A stretch of 64,000 nt of DNA from JBBIRG01 sp964410965 (lineage in GTDB: Bacteria; CLD3; SB21; JBBIRG01): NCBI GenBank assembly GCA_964410965.1, contig CAYPIY010000012.1:54532-118531 (forward strand), written 5' to 3'. Positions 18,424 to 26,425 of the stretch are shown here, in pieces; the first letter of the stretch is position 1; each line of letters starts with the position of its first letter. Below the pieces are notes generated by a model. That model was not told the DNA's origin. It saw only the letters and a list, made by a program, of their open reading frames with translations, and ran no database searches. Both the position numbers and the translations under genes were made by a program.

Positions 18424-20490
18424 ATGAAAACGACATCCCGAACCAGCAAAGAAAAAAACGAACAGCCAGCGCAAAACCGGAACCTCTTTCCTGATCTCAC
18501 GCCCGACCGGCTTCTGCGGGCTTACAAAATCATGATCCTCTCCAGGAAGCTTGATGACAAGATGCTTCGCCTCCTGAAGCTCGGGAAGGGTTACTTTCAC
18601 ATCGGTTGTTCCGGCCATGAAGCCGCTCAGGTCGCGGCCGCGATGAACATGATATCCGGCAAGGACTGGTTTTATCCGTATTACCGCGACCAGGCGCTGT
18701 CGATGACCGCCGGCATGACCGTGAAGGACATCCTGCTGTCCTTTCTGGCGCGCGCGGAGGATCCGATGTCCGGAGGCCGGCAGATGCCGCAGCATTACGG
18801 ACATAAGGATCTGCGGATCGTTTCACAGTCGAGTCCCACGGGCACGCAGTTTCTTCAGGCCGTGGGCTGCGCGATGGGCGCGTACAAGGAAGGAACCGAC
18901 GAAGTGGTGTACGTCTCCTCCGGGGAAGGGACCACGTCGCAGGGCGATTTCCACGAAGCGCTGAACTGGGCGAGCCGCGAGAAAATGCCGGTGATCTTTT
19001 TTATCCAGGACAATAAGTTCGCGATTTCCGTTCCTATCGCCCAGCAAACAGCGGGCAGTTCGGTGTACCAGATGGTTTCCGGCTACACCAATCTCCGCGG
19101 ATTCCAGATGGACGGAACCGATTTTCTTGAAAGCTACGCGACCATGAAGGAAGCGGTCGCGTTTGCCCGGCGACGCGAAGGCCCCTGCCTGGTCGTGGCC
19201 GATGTTGTGCGCCTGCTCCCGCATTCATCCTCCGATGACCAGCGCAAATACCGAGACGCGGACGATCTCGAAAAAGAACGGGAACGCGATCCGATTGAAA
19301 AAATGAAACTCTGGCTGACAAAAGGAAAAATACTGAACGATACGCTGGACCGGACGATCCGCGAAGAATGCGACAGGGAGATCGACGAAGCGTCCGACTG
19401 GGCCGAAGCGCAGCCCTATCCGGAAAAAAGCACCGCGACCTCGCTTGTCTTCAGCGAAGACCCGGATACATTAAATTATGAATCCTCAGCGCCGGGCGGC
19501 AAACCGATCGTCATGGTCGACGCGATCAATCATGCGCTTGCCGAGGAACTGGAACGTAACCCGAAGATCATCATGTTCGGCGAGGACATCCAGGACCCGA
19601 AAGGCGGCGTGTTCACCGCGACGAAAGGGCTGTCGACGAAGTACGGAGCTGAGCGCGTCTTCAATTCGCCGCTCGCCGAATCCAGCATTATCGGCGTTGC
19701 GGTGGGGCTGGCCTCGCGCGGATGGAAGCCGGTCGTGGAAATCCAGTTCGGCGATTACATCTGGACGGCGATGATGCAGATCCGCAACGAGCTCGCGGTG
19801 ATGCGGTACAGGGCCAACAATACCTGGGCTTCTCCGGCGGTGGTGCGTGTGGCGGTGGGCGGATACATCCACGGCGGATTGTGTCATTCACAGAACATCG
19901 AGGCGTTCTTCGCTCATATCCCCGGACTGAAAATCGCGTATCCATCAAACGCCGCCGACGCCAAAGGACTCCTGAAGACGGCCATCCGCGGGAATGATCC
20001 CGTGTTGTTCCTTGAACACAAGGGATTGTACCGGCAGGGCCACGCCCAGTCGCCCGAACCCGACGCAGAGTATCTCGTTCCGTTCGGAAAAGCGGTTGTG
20101 AAACAGCCGGGATCGGACATCACGCTGGTGACGTACGGAATGATGGTTTCCAAATCCATCGCCGCGGCGAAGTATCTTGCCGAAAAAGAAAACATCAGCG
20201 TGGAAATCATCGACCTCCGGACCATGGTTCCGTTAGATGTCGGTACGATCATTGAGTCGGTTAAAAAAACGAACCGCTGCATTGTGGTTCATGAGGACAT
20301 GGAATTCGGCGGGTTCGGCGCGGAGATTATCGCGAAGATCATCGACTTCGGTTTTGAATATTTAGACGCGCCGGTTACACGCGTCGCGGCGAAGAACACG
20401 CCCATTCCGTACGCCCCGCCCCTGGAAAACGAAATTCTGCCGCAGGAGGAGGATATCATCAGTGGAATTAAAGCCGTTGTGGAATACTGA
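18424..20490 (+). CDS. fused 2-oxoacid dehydrogenase E1 (alpha-beta), branched-chain type
   Basis: A 688-residue fusion of both E1 subunits of a 2-oxoacid dehydrogenase, most like branched-chain 2-oxoisovalerate dehydrogenase. The alpha half (about 25-345) contains the thiamine diphosphate motif from Gly167-Glu168-Gly169 to Asn197 (GEG in place of GDG, common in this branch as far as I recall). The beta half starts near residue 359 with VMVDAINHALAEEL and continues through FGEDIQDPKGGVF. It decarboxylates branched-chain 2-oxoacids and passes the acyl group to a lipoyl E2, which is not in the window. The upstream lipB fits that need. Confidence 0.92.
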   Translation: MKTTSRTSKEKNEQPAQNRNLFPDLTPDRLLRAYKIMILSRKLDDKMLRLLKLGKGYFHIGCSGHEAAQVAAAMNMISGKDWFYPYYRDQALSMTAGMTVKDILLSFLARAEDPMSGGRQMPQHYGHKDLRIVSQSSPTGTQFLQAVGCAMGAYKEGTDEVVYVSSGEGTTSQGDFHEALNWASREKMPVIFFIQDNKFAISVPIAQQTAGSSVYQMVSGYTNLRGFQMDGTDFLESYATMKEAVAFARRREGPCLVVADVVRLLPHSSSDDQRKYRDADDLEKERERDPIEKMKLWLTKGKILNDTLDRTIREECDREIDEASDWAEAQPYPEKSTATSLVFSEDPDTLNYESSAPGGKPIVMVDAINHALAEELERNPKIIMFGEDIQDPKGGVFTATKGLSTKYGAERVFNSPLAESSIIGVAVGLASRGWKPVVEIQFGDYIWTAMMQIRNELAVMRYRANNTWASPAVVRVAVGGYIHGGLCHSQNIEAFFAHIPGLKIAYPSNAADAKGLLKTAIRGNDPVLFLEHKGLYRQGHAQSPEPDAEYLVPFGKAVVKQPGSDITLVTYGMMVSKSIAAAKYLAEKENISVEIIDLRTMVPLDVGTIIESVKKTNRCIVVHEDMEFGGFGAEIIAKIIDFGFEYLDAPVTRVAAKNTPIPYAPPLENEILPQEEDIISGIKAVVEY

Positions 20491-20491
20491 G

Positions 20492-20572
20492 TATTATTAT
20501 CTTGCCGACCATCTGGGTTCCATTCGTGTCGTGCTCACAGAAACAGGAAATGTGGACTTCTGGAGCGTTTAA
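20492..20572 (+). pseudogene. Rhs-core relic 1
   Basis: Immediately after the E1 stop, one frame reads YYYLADHLGSIRVVLTETG and on to a stop at 20572. This is the DHLGSxR-type core motif of Rhs/YD-repeat proteins. There is no start codon or upstream YD repeat, so it is a fragment of a lost rhs gene. A 31-base part (20505-20535) matches 23569-23599 at 27 positions, so the two relics descend from related rhs copies. Confidence 0.75.
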
Positions 20573-20589
20573 ACAATATATATATATAT

Positions 20590-20718
20590 ACAAATATTTC
20601 AGAAAGAACAGAATCAAGATCTTTATCTACAAGACAGGGTGTTCTTACTTATGGTGAACAAATGAAGATGAAATCTGGTGTAGTTCCATTTAATTATTAT
20701 ATTGGCTGGAATAAATAA
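20590..20718 (+). pseudogene. possible C-terminal remnant of an Rhs toxin tip
   Basis: After a short TA repeat (about 20576-20590) a frame of some 40 codons without a start reads through SLSTRQGVLTYGEQMKMKSG to a stop at 20718. It ends 14 bases before the lipoprotein gene at 20733. In Rhs loci the immunity gene follows the toxin stop at about this distance. I do not recognise the peptide; calling it a toxin tail is inference from position. Confidence 0.3.
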
Positions 20719-20732
20719 TTTTTAGGATATTT

Positions 20733-21356
20733 ATGAAATTAATAATAGTGTTTGTGTTTTATTTGACTTCTTGTGTTCATCTTTCAAAAAATACATTAAA
20801 TGTATCAGGAAATTATGAATATACCTATTATGATGGTGTCAGCCATTTCGAAGCTATAATCAAATTAAACATTGATAGTACATTTGAATATTATAGTAAT
20901 GGCCCAATGTGGAAAAGTACTAGTGATGGAGTATGGAAAACTGATAGCGATCATATACTTTTGAGAAGTAATAAAGTATATGGCATAAATGAGTATTATG
21001 AAAGTTTAATTGAAAATAATAATTACGTCTTTGATATAATTGATATAAACAATAAACCTCTTTCTTTTGGTACTATATTTGTTAATAATGATAAGTTTAG
21101 TAAAGATTCCACAAACGCATTTTTAATAAATAACGAAGGAATTTCTGAAATTAATTATCCACAAATTATTAGTAGTATTACAATACTATATCTTGGAAAT
21201 AAATATTTTTATACAATAAAAAACAATGATTTCAACCATTTTAGAATTAAAATTGATTTAAAAGATGATTATTATTCATATTTCAATGATTCAAAATGGA
21301 AAATAGTAAAAAATAAGTTAATTGATGAATACAATAGAGAATTTATTAAGAAATAG
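20733..21356 (+). CDS. orphan AT-rich lipoprotein 1, candidate Rhs-toxin immunity protein
   Basis: A 207-residue protein starting with a short hydrophobic segment and a lipobox-like LTSC (residues 10-13), so probably a lipoprotein. Residues 25-75 follow a pattern of short strands (GNYEYTYYDGVSHFEAIIKL, then STFEYYSNG and GVWKTDSDHILL) like small beta-barrel lipoproteins of Bacteroidetes. It is much richer in A+T and in Asn, Lys and Ile codons than its neighbours, suggesting transfer. It lies between two Rhs-core relics. Immunity function is inferred from context only; no named family is recognised. Confidence 0.6.
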   Translation: MKLIIVFVFYLTSCVHLSKNTLNVSGNYEYTYYDGVSHFEAIIKLNIDSTFEYYSNGPMWKSTSDGVWKTDSDHILLRSNKVYGINEYYESLIENNNYVFDIIDINNKPLSFGTIFVNNDKFSKDSTNAFLINNEGISEINYPQIISSITILYLGNKYFYTIKNNDFNHFRIKIDLKDDYYSYFNDSKWKIVKNKLIDEYNREFIKK

Positions 21357-21376
21357 TACATATAGATTATTTCTAA

Positions 21377-21529
21377 CCATATTATTTATATTACTATCCG
21401 TTCAGTAAAGAATCCCGCGGAAGCAGTACCAGCAACGAACCGAGGGAGCAGTTTACAGGGAAAGAACGGGATATTGAAATCATCTTTATTATTAATATTG
21501 AACCAGGATATCATATTAGGAAGATATAA
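21377..21529 (+). pseudogene. Rhs-core relic 2
   Basis: A frame without a start reads YYYPFSKESRGSSTSNEP followed by REQFTGKERDIE and ends at a stop at 21529. YYPFG and FTGKERD are consecutive landmarks of the Rhs core, normally found a few residues after the DHLGSxR motif of relic 1. After the core the reading turns into unrelated AT-rich sequence. The lipoprotein gene at 21551 begins 21 bases later, repeating the layout seen after relic 1. Confidence 0.8.
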
Positions 21530-21550
21530 TTCTGCTAAGAGGGAGTCAAC

Positions 21551-22177
21551 ATGTTAAATCGATTTTACTATTTTTTACTGATTTTCATTCTATGCTTCAT
21601 TTCTGGATGCATCAACAAATCAAAAATGTATGAATGCTGTTATCAACAAATAATTAATCATGATCAAGATTTTATCATTTCTGTTAAATTAAATCATATA
21701 GATAAATTAATACATGATTCAATTACATATGAAGTATCGTTGACAAATGTATCAGGTAAACCCATTTATATAATTAATTCAGATATTTTATTATTACGCT
21801 CATATTCGAAACATAATTATGGGTTGATATTGTCTTTGACTGGAGTCTCAAGTGGAGGAATTGAGTATGGTATAAATATTAGAAGGATTAATTCGATGCA
21901 CACTGTTTTTTATAAAAATAAAATAAATTTTGATTGGTTTAAGAATTGTGTTGAATATGCTAACTCTAAAATTATAGAAAAACCAAAAAGAAAATCATTT
22001 CAAACTAGTTTTGAACTAAGTTACATTTCTGATTTTAATGAAATAATTAAGTATCGACATCTTAGTGGGGGCCATAATCCATATATTGATTCAGATTCAC
22101 TAACTATAAGCAATATTGTGTTTGAAGCGGCAGCAAAAAACAAGAAAATTGATGGAATTAATATTAACATTGAATAA
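21551..22177 (+). CDS. orphan AT-rich lipoprotein 2, candidate immunity protein
   Basis: A 208-residue protein with a signal segment and lipobox-like ISGC at residues 17-20, so probably a lipoprotein. GAGGGAG lies a few bases before the ATG. Residues 50-80 (a VSLTNVSGKPIYI-type segment) resemble an Ig-like or DUF-type beta domain seen in small secreted proteins. It is very AT-rich, unlike the flanking chromosome. It follows Rhs relic 2 by 21 bases, as an immunity gene would follow a toxin gene. No family is recognised; the immunity role is inference. Confidence 0.55.
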   Translation: MLNRFYYFLLIFILCFISGCINKSKMYECCYQQIINHDQDFIISVKLNHIDKLIHDSITYEVSLTNVSGKPIYIINSDILLLRSYSKHNYGLILSLTGVSSGGIEYGINIRRINSMHTVFYKNKINFDWFKNCVEYANSKIIEKPKRKSFQTSFELSYISDFNEIIKYRHLSGGHNPYIDSDSLTISNIVFEAAAKNKKIDGININIE

Positions 22178-22586
22178 ATATTGACTATTAAAATCTCTTT
22201 TGAAAAAGCAAATAATAAAAATATTTTTGATAGCACTTTATGTTTGTGAAAAAAATAATTCACAGAAACCTTTTTATATGAGGTAAAAGTGTATATAAGG
22301 AAATTCTCAGGAATATTTCAGAATTAGATACTATTTTAATGGCAATTATATTATCTGATATTATTTACAGTATTCATCATATCTTAAGTTTTCATGCTTA
22401 AGCAGTGGCTGTGCATTTTCATCAAGAGAATGAAAATTATCGCAACGATATTTTCTGTTAGATATTTTCCGCAAAGCACCTTGAAAGATGGATTTCATAA
22501 AGGTAATAATAAATGATATTAGATTATTTTAGAGAGAATAAGATAAATAAGAAATTATTCAATCTTATCTTTTCGTCCTCATCGCC

Positions 22587-22667
22587 TAAGTGGCGCTATG
22601 CGTACGTTTCACACATGTCCGCGGGTGCGCGGCCACAGTCGCATAGCTTGTCTCTTAGGCGACATGC
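22587..22667. repeat. nested inverted repeat, cloverleaf-like
   Basis: Outer arms TCGCCTAAG and CTTAGGCGA (9 bp, perfect) enclose a second pair CTATGCG and CGCATAG (7 bp, perfect), and inside that a small CCGCG/CGCGG hairpin. The arms recall recombination-site or mobile-element folds, but the AAC/GTT core bases of integron attC sites are missing next to the outer arms. Confidence 0.6.
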
Positions 22668-22708
22668 ATAAAGAGTTTACGCACGGTGGGCGGAGAAGAA
22701 AAACTTAA

Positions 22709-22743
22709 ATCTCCCTGGAAACAACCAGGGAGATAATTTTTTT
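22709..22743 (+). terminator. strong hairpin with T run, probable intrinsic terminator
   Basis: ATCTCCCTGG and CCAGGGAGAT form a perfect 10 bp stem with a 6-base loop, followed by seven T. No gene ends just before it, so it may close transcription from the upstream lipoprotein region or insulate the PIN pair. The opposite strand also has T-rich sequence after the stem, so it may work both ways. Confidence 0.75.
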
Positions 22744-22887
22744 GAATAACGAGCGCGCGCTTGCGCACTTCGTTGTAACTGAATTTAAGCGTTGAATGTT
22801 TTGTGCATAAGAAAGGGTTTTATCAAGCCGAGAGTGCTTGATTTCATAATATTTTTATTGTAACTTTGTTTAAGAAAAAGGACAACA

Positions 22888-23346
22888 ATGGCTACTCCAC
22901 GCATCTATGTTGACACTTCAGTTTTTGGGGGCGTGTTTGAATCCGAATTCAAGTGGGCAAGCGAAGAGTTGTTTCAACAGATCCGCGATGGTTCTTTTCA
23001 GCTGGTTACTTCAGCCGTCGTACAGGATGAAATTGAACCGGCTCCGCTCCAAGTCCGGGAATTGTTTGAAACCATGCTCCCGTATGCAGAATTGATCATT
23101 CCGAATCCTGACGCGGTTACCCTGCAACAAGCCTACATTCAGTCGAATATTGTCACCCGGAAATATGCCGGCGACGCTTTACATGTCGCCCTGGCAACCG
23201 TTTCAGGATGTGCCCTGATTGTCAGCTGGAATTTTAAGCATTTGGTGCATTATGATAAAGTCGCTTTATATAATGCCGTTAATCTTATCCATGGATATCC
23301 TCAAATATCTATCATATCGCCATGGGAGGTGATTCGTTATGAATAA
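22888..23346 (+). CDS. PIN-domain ribonuclease, probable toxin of a type II toxin-antitoxin pair
   Basis: A 152-residue PIN-fold protein. The metal-binding acidic residues are visible: Asp9 in IYVDTSVFGG, Glu48 in VVQDEIE and Asp96 in YAGDALHVALATV. Asn115 lies in SWNFKHLV, a segment characteristic of this PIN subgroup. PIN toxins cleave RNA when free of their antitoxin. AAAGG stands about seven bases before the ATG. A small charged ORF overlaps its 3' end by eight bases and is the likely antitoxin. Toxin-first gene order is the reverse of the commonest layout but is known. Confidence 0.85.
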   Translation: MATPRIYVDTSVFGGVFESEFKWASEELFQQIRDGSFQLVTSAVVQDEIEPAPLQVRELFETMLPYAELIIPNPDAVTLQQAYIQSNIVTRKYAGDALHVALATVSGCALIVSWNFKHLVHYDKVALYNAVNLIHGYPQISIISPWEVIRYE

Positions 23347-23521
23347 AAAATTTGACTGCGTTGAAATGAAACACAAAGCGGCCCAAAAGATACAGGAAAA
23401 ACTGACAGGAATGTCATCTGAAGAACAGCTCAAATATTGGCAGGAAAGAACAGAAGTATTACGTAAACGCATCGAAGCGGCTAAAGCGAAACTCGTGAAA
23501 ACAGATCAGGTAATTGTTTAA
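23339..23521 (+). CDS. small charged protein, probable antitoxin
   Basis: A 60-residue, strongly helical, charged protein (KKFDCVEMKHKAAQKIQEKL, then residues 25-56 with many Glu, Arg and Lys). It overlaps the end of the PIN gene by eight bases, so the two are probably translated together. I recognise in its neighbourhood the PIN-associated small proteins with a conserved MKHKAAQKI-like start. No DNA-binding fold is obvious, and its role as antitoxin is inferred from size and position. Confidence 0.7.
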   Translation: MNKKFDCVEMKHKAAQKIQEKLTGMSSEEQLKYWQERTEVLRKRIEAAKAKLVKTDQVIV

Positions 23522-23561
23522 CAACCGATTACATCATAAGGAAAATACCGCTTTACCCGGA

Positions 23562-23635
23562 ATAATCACCGACCATCAGGGTCTCATCCGTGTCGTGCTG
23601 AATGAAAGTCCGATATTCGGAAAGGAAACACTATG
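23562..23635 (+). pseudogene. Rhs-core relic 3
   Basis: A frame without a start reads IITDHQGLIRVVLNESP and runs to a stop overlapping the DUF1287 start. This is a second copy of the DHLGSxR core motif of relic 1, with 27 of 31 identical bases (23569-23599 against 20505-20535). Together they bracket the accessory island. Confidence 0.7.
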
Positions 23636-24280
23636 ATGATTTTTATCCCGCTCCTGCTGTTATTACCGCCTCAGGATGAAGACTCCGTCATAACTCAGGG
23701 ATCGGAGAATCAATTTGCAAAAGCCGCGCGGGAGTTCGCCGCACAACCCTTTCAGTACGACATGAGCATGGGCTATTATACCCTCACCTACAGGGACGGA
23801 ACGAACACCGGTAAGTATGTTTACCCGAACGGCGACCTGGATCCTTCGATCGGCGTATGTACCGATCTGATCGTCCGTGTGTTCCGCAAAGCCGGGTATG
23901 ACCTTCAGAAACTGGTTTATGAGGACGCGTCGAAAAATTTTTCAGCGTATCCTTACGCGAACTGGGGCATGACTAAACCGAACGCCAATATCGATCACCG
24001 CCGGGTGCCCATGCTGAACGCCTATTTCAGGCGATTCGCGAAATCGCTTACGACCGAAACCACCGCGGATAAGCTCGACCAATGGCAGGCGGGCGATATC
24101 GTTATCTGGGACCTGACGGGAAAAGGAAAACTGGACCACATCGGAATCGTTTCCGACAGGCGGCTCAAAAAAAGCAACCGCCCGCTGGTCATCGATAATT
24201 TTCCAGATCCCGGTTATGTGTATGAGGGCGACCGGCTGGAAGAATGGACGATCCGCGTGCATTACAGGTTTCCGAAATAA
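23633..24280 (+). CDS. DUF1287 family protein
   Basis: A 215-residue protein with a short hydrophobic N-terminus that may be a signal segment. It matches the DUF1287 pattern: GVCTDLIVRVFRKAGYDLQK (about residues 78-97), NIDHRRVPMLNAYF (about 121-134), then WQAGDIVIWDL and LDHIGIVSDR. The Cys-His-type arrangement recalls papain-like NlpC/YiiX hydrolases, but the reaction is not established. AAGGAA precedes the ATG at 23633. It sits just outside the Rhs island, and its base composition is like the rest of the chromosome. Confidence 0.85.
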   Translation: MMIFIPLLLLLPPQDEDSVITQGSENQFAKAAREFAAQPFQYDMSMGYYTLTYRDGTNTGKYVYPNGDLDPSIGVCTDLIVRVFRKAGYDLQKLVYEDASKNFSAYPYANWGMTKPNANIDHRRVPMLNAYFRRFAKSLTTETTADKLDQWQAGDIVIWDLTGKGKLDHIGIVSDRRLKKSNRPLVIDNFPDPGYVYEGDRLEEWTIRVHYRFPK

Positions 24281-24364
24281 ATCTGAAACATAATTTCTTG
24301 CATTTCTTTCGTCAGCCCTCTATATTCGCTCGGACCGCTAACTGATGATACGGAGTAAAATGGT

Positions 24365-26425
24365 ATGGCCAAAAAAAATAAATCAAAGACGGATATCAGC
24401 AGACCGAAAGAAATACTGAGAATCGAGTATCCTGACCTCCACAAAGGATTTTTATTGATCGGTTTTTCAGTAACTTTTTTAATCCAGATTATCATTTATC
24501 TTATCAGCCTCGCTCCGACGGTTACATTTGAAGACAGCGGAGAACTGATTGCCGCAGCTTACACGTTAGGCGTACCGCATCAGCCCGGATATCCTTTGTT
24601 TACGATACTGGGAAAATTATTTACTTTTCTTCCGTTCGGCTCGATTGCTTTTCGCGTGAACCTCATGTCGGCATTTTTTTCAGCCCTTGCGATATCGGTT
24701 CTGTTTTTGACAATCATTTACATCATCGATGAGATCGCGGCGGTCGCCGGTAAGAATAATAAAGGTACAGCATCGGGTTATGATAAATACGTCATCGCCA
24801 TGCTCGCCGCGCTGTTTGCGGGAGTAACGCCGTCGTATTACAGTCAGGCGCTGATTACCGAAGTATACGGCATCAACAATTTTTTTACCGCTCTGACCCT
24901 TTTTATCATCTTGAGATGGTATCGCGCCCATAATAGTTCCATTCAGGGTAATGCTTCCGCTGAACAGGGTAAAAACACAAATTTTCTGGTTTATGGTCTC
25001 CTTTGCGGACTAACGCTTACCAATCATCATACTTCGCTGGTGTTTCTTCCGCTGGGTTTTTTATTTATCGCAATTATCGATTACCGTTTTCTGATGAATA
25101 TGAAACGGCTTGTAAATTGGGCCGGTTGTTTTATCGCTGGATTGATTCCTTATGTCTATTTGCCGATCGCGTCATCGGCAAAACCCGCCATTGACTGGGG
25201 TAATCCTGAGACATGGACGAATTTCTGGAGAGTGGTGACCCGGCATCAATACGGTTTAGATCTTTCCCAGACGCGGTCGTTTCAGAAATTGACGTCACAA
25301 ATCGGCCTTCATTACCAGTTATTCCTTGAGGAATTCGGATGGATACTCCTGATCGCCGGGCTGGCCGGAGTTATCATTCTCTGGCTGCGGCGAAAGCCGG
25401 TATTTATGTTCACTTTGTTTTTTGCATTCCTGACCGGACCGCTGGTCGCTTATGTCACCAATGTGGATATTACCGTCCGTGATCCCTTTGCCGTCGCGGA
25501 ACAGCGGGCGCTGGTCAGCGTCATGTATCTTCCGTTCTATCTTTTATGGGGATGCATGATCGGAGCCGGTCTTTACGCCGTTACAATATGGATCAGCGGG
25601 AAAATCAATCGAAAATTTATCACTATACCCGTTATTACACTCTCGGCGCTCTATCTTGTCCTTTTTGGTCATAAAAATTATCTAAATGAAAACATGAGCG
25701 ACTATTATTACGCCGATCAGTTTTTTAATAATCTTGAGAAACTGGCTCCGTCAAACTCAATCATAATCGCCAACTGGGACCCGTTCGCTTTTCCGGCGCT
25801 GTATTACCAGTTTGTCGAAAAACGATTTCCGGACATGATTTTCATCGATGTAGAGCTTCTGCGCCGGTCATGGTATATCGAAATGCTCAGAAATAATTAT
25901 CCGGACTACATGCGCCTTTCCGCGAAAGAAACTGACGAATTTCTCTCAGCCGTAAAGCCGTTTGAAGAAGGTGAAAAATTCGATCCGAATTTTATCCAGA
26001 GCAAGTATATGGCGATGATTAATTCTTTTATTGATTATCACTATGAATCTCGTCCGATATACCTGACCATTTATTATCCGATACGTCCGCTGGAAAATGG
26101 CGTAGCGCCGGGTTATGGGCGTGAATCGTGTTTTATTGCCCAGCGCCTGGTACTGCCGGGAGCGAAGATTCAGGATGTTGATTACCGTCAGTTTGACTTT
26201 CCTGATATGTTTTCCACGGCGGGTTCGGGGGATCGCATGTCGGATATGCTGAAAAATTATTACGCGATCCTGTTCGCCGAAAAAGCAATCGCTACGGGAA
26301 TTCAATCCCCGCGAAAAGCATTTGAATATTTTGACCGTTCACTGGAGCTCGCTGAATCACAGGTTATCCGCAAAAATATTATCCAGCGCCAGCAAACTCT
26401 GAAACAAATGACGTTGCCGAAGTGA
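24365..26425 (+). CDS. DUF2723 membrane protein (protein O-mannosyltransferase-like)
   Basis: A 686-residue integral membrane protein. The N-terminal DUF2723 part contains the signature TVTFEDSGELIAAAYTLGVP followed by HQPGYPLFTILGKLF (about residues 55-90). About ten hydrophobic helices reach to roughly residue 430, and a soluble C-terminal domain follows. DUF2723 proteins resemble GT-C glycosyltransferases, with the first-loop acidic residues likely catalytic, so a lipid-linked sugar transfer to secreted proteins is plausible but not shown. The stop overlaps the next gene's GTG by four bases. Confidence 0.88.
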   Translation: MAKKNKSKTDISRPKEILRIEYPDLHKGFLLIGFSVTFLIQIIIYLISLAPTVTFEDSGELIAAAYTLGVPHQPGYPLFTILGKLFTFLPFGSIAFRVNLMSAFFSALAISVLFLTIIYIIDEIAAVAGKNNKGTASGYDKYVIAMLAALFAGVTPSYYSQALITEVYGINNFFTALTLFIILRWYRAHNSSIQGNASAEQGKNTNFLVYGLLCGLTLTNHHTSLVFLPLGFLFIAIIDYRFLMNMKRLVNWAGCFIAGLIPYVYLPIASSAKPAIDWGNPETWTNFWRVVTRHQYGLDLSQTRSFQKLTSQIGLHYQLFLEEFGWILLIAGLAGVIILWLRRKPVFMFTLFFAFLTGPLVAYVTNVDITVRDPFAVAEQRALVSVMYLPFYLLWGCMIGAGLYAVTIWISGKINRKFITIPVITLSALYLVLFGHKNYLNENMSDYYYADQFFNNLEKLAPSNSIIIANWDPFAFPALYYQFVEKRFPDMIFIDVELLRRSWYIEMLRNNYPDYMRLSAKETDEFLSAVKPFEEGEKFDPNFIQSKYMAMINSFIDYHYESRPIYLTIYYPIRPLENGVAPGYGRESCFIAQRLVLPGAKIQDVDYRQFDFPDMFSTAGSGDRMSDMLKNYYAILFAEKAIATGIQSPRKAFEYFDRSLELAESQVIRKNIIQRQQTLKQMTLPK

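Larger units (their letters stand above)
22178..22887. other. 710-base gene-poor stretch with structured inverted repeats
   Basis: No credible gene. The first ~390 bases are AT-rich without recognisable motifs. From about 22577 the composition changes sharply to GC-rich structured DNA: a nested inverted repeat (22587-22667), a strong hairpin with T run (22709-22743) and a further GC-rich hairpin (22746-22772). The PIN-domain gene begins at 22888. Confidence 0.6.

Noticed and set aside
22587..22667. Integron attC site
   Set aside because: The outer CGCCTAAG/CTTAGGCG arms resemble L boxes, but the required AAC and GTT core bases of the R boxes are absent at the right distance, and there is no integrase. 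Kept only as a structured repeat.
23339..23521. Chance frame at the end of the PIN gene
   Set aside because: Rejected as chance because the overlap, length, charged helical content and MKHKAAQKI-like start fit a PIN partner, so it was kept as a gene.
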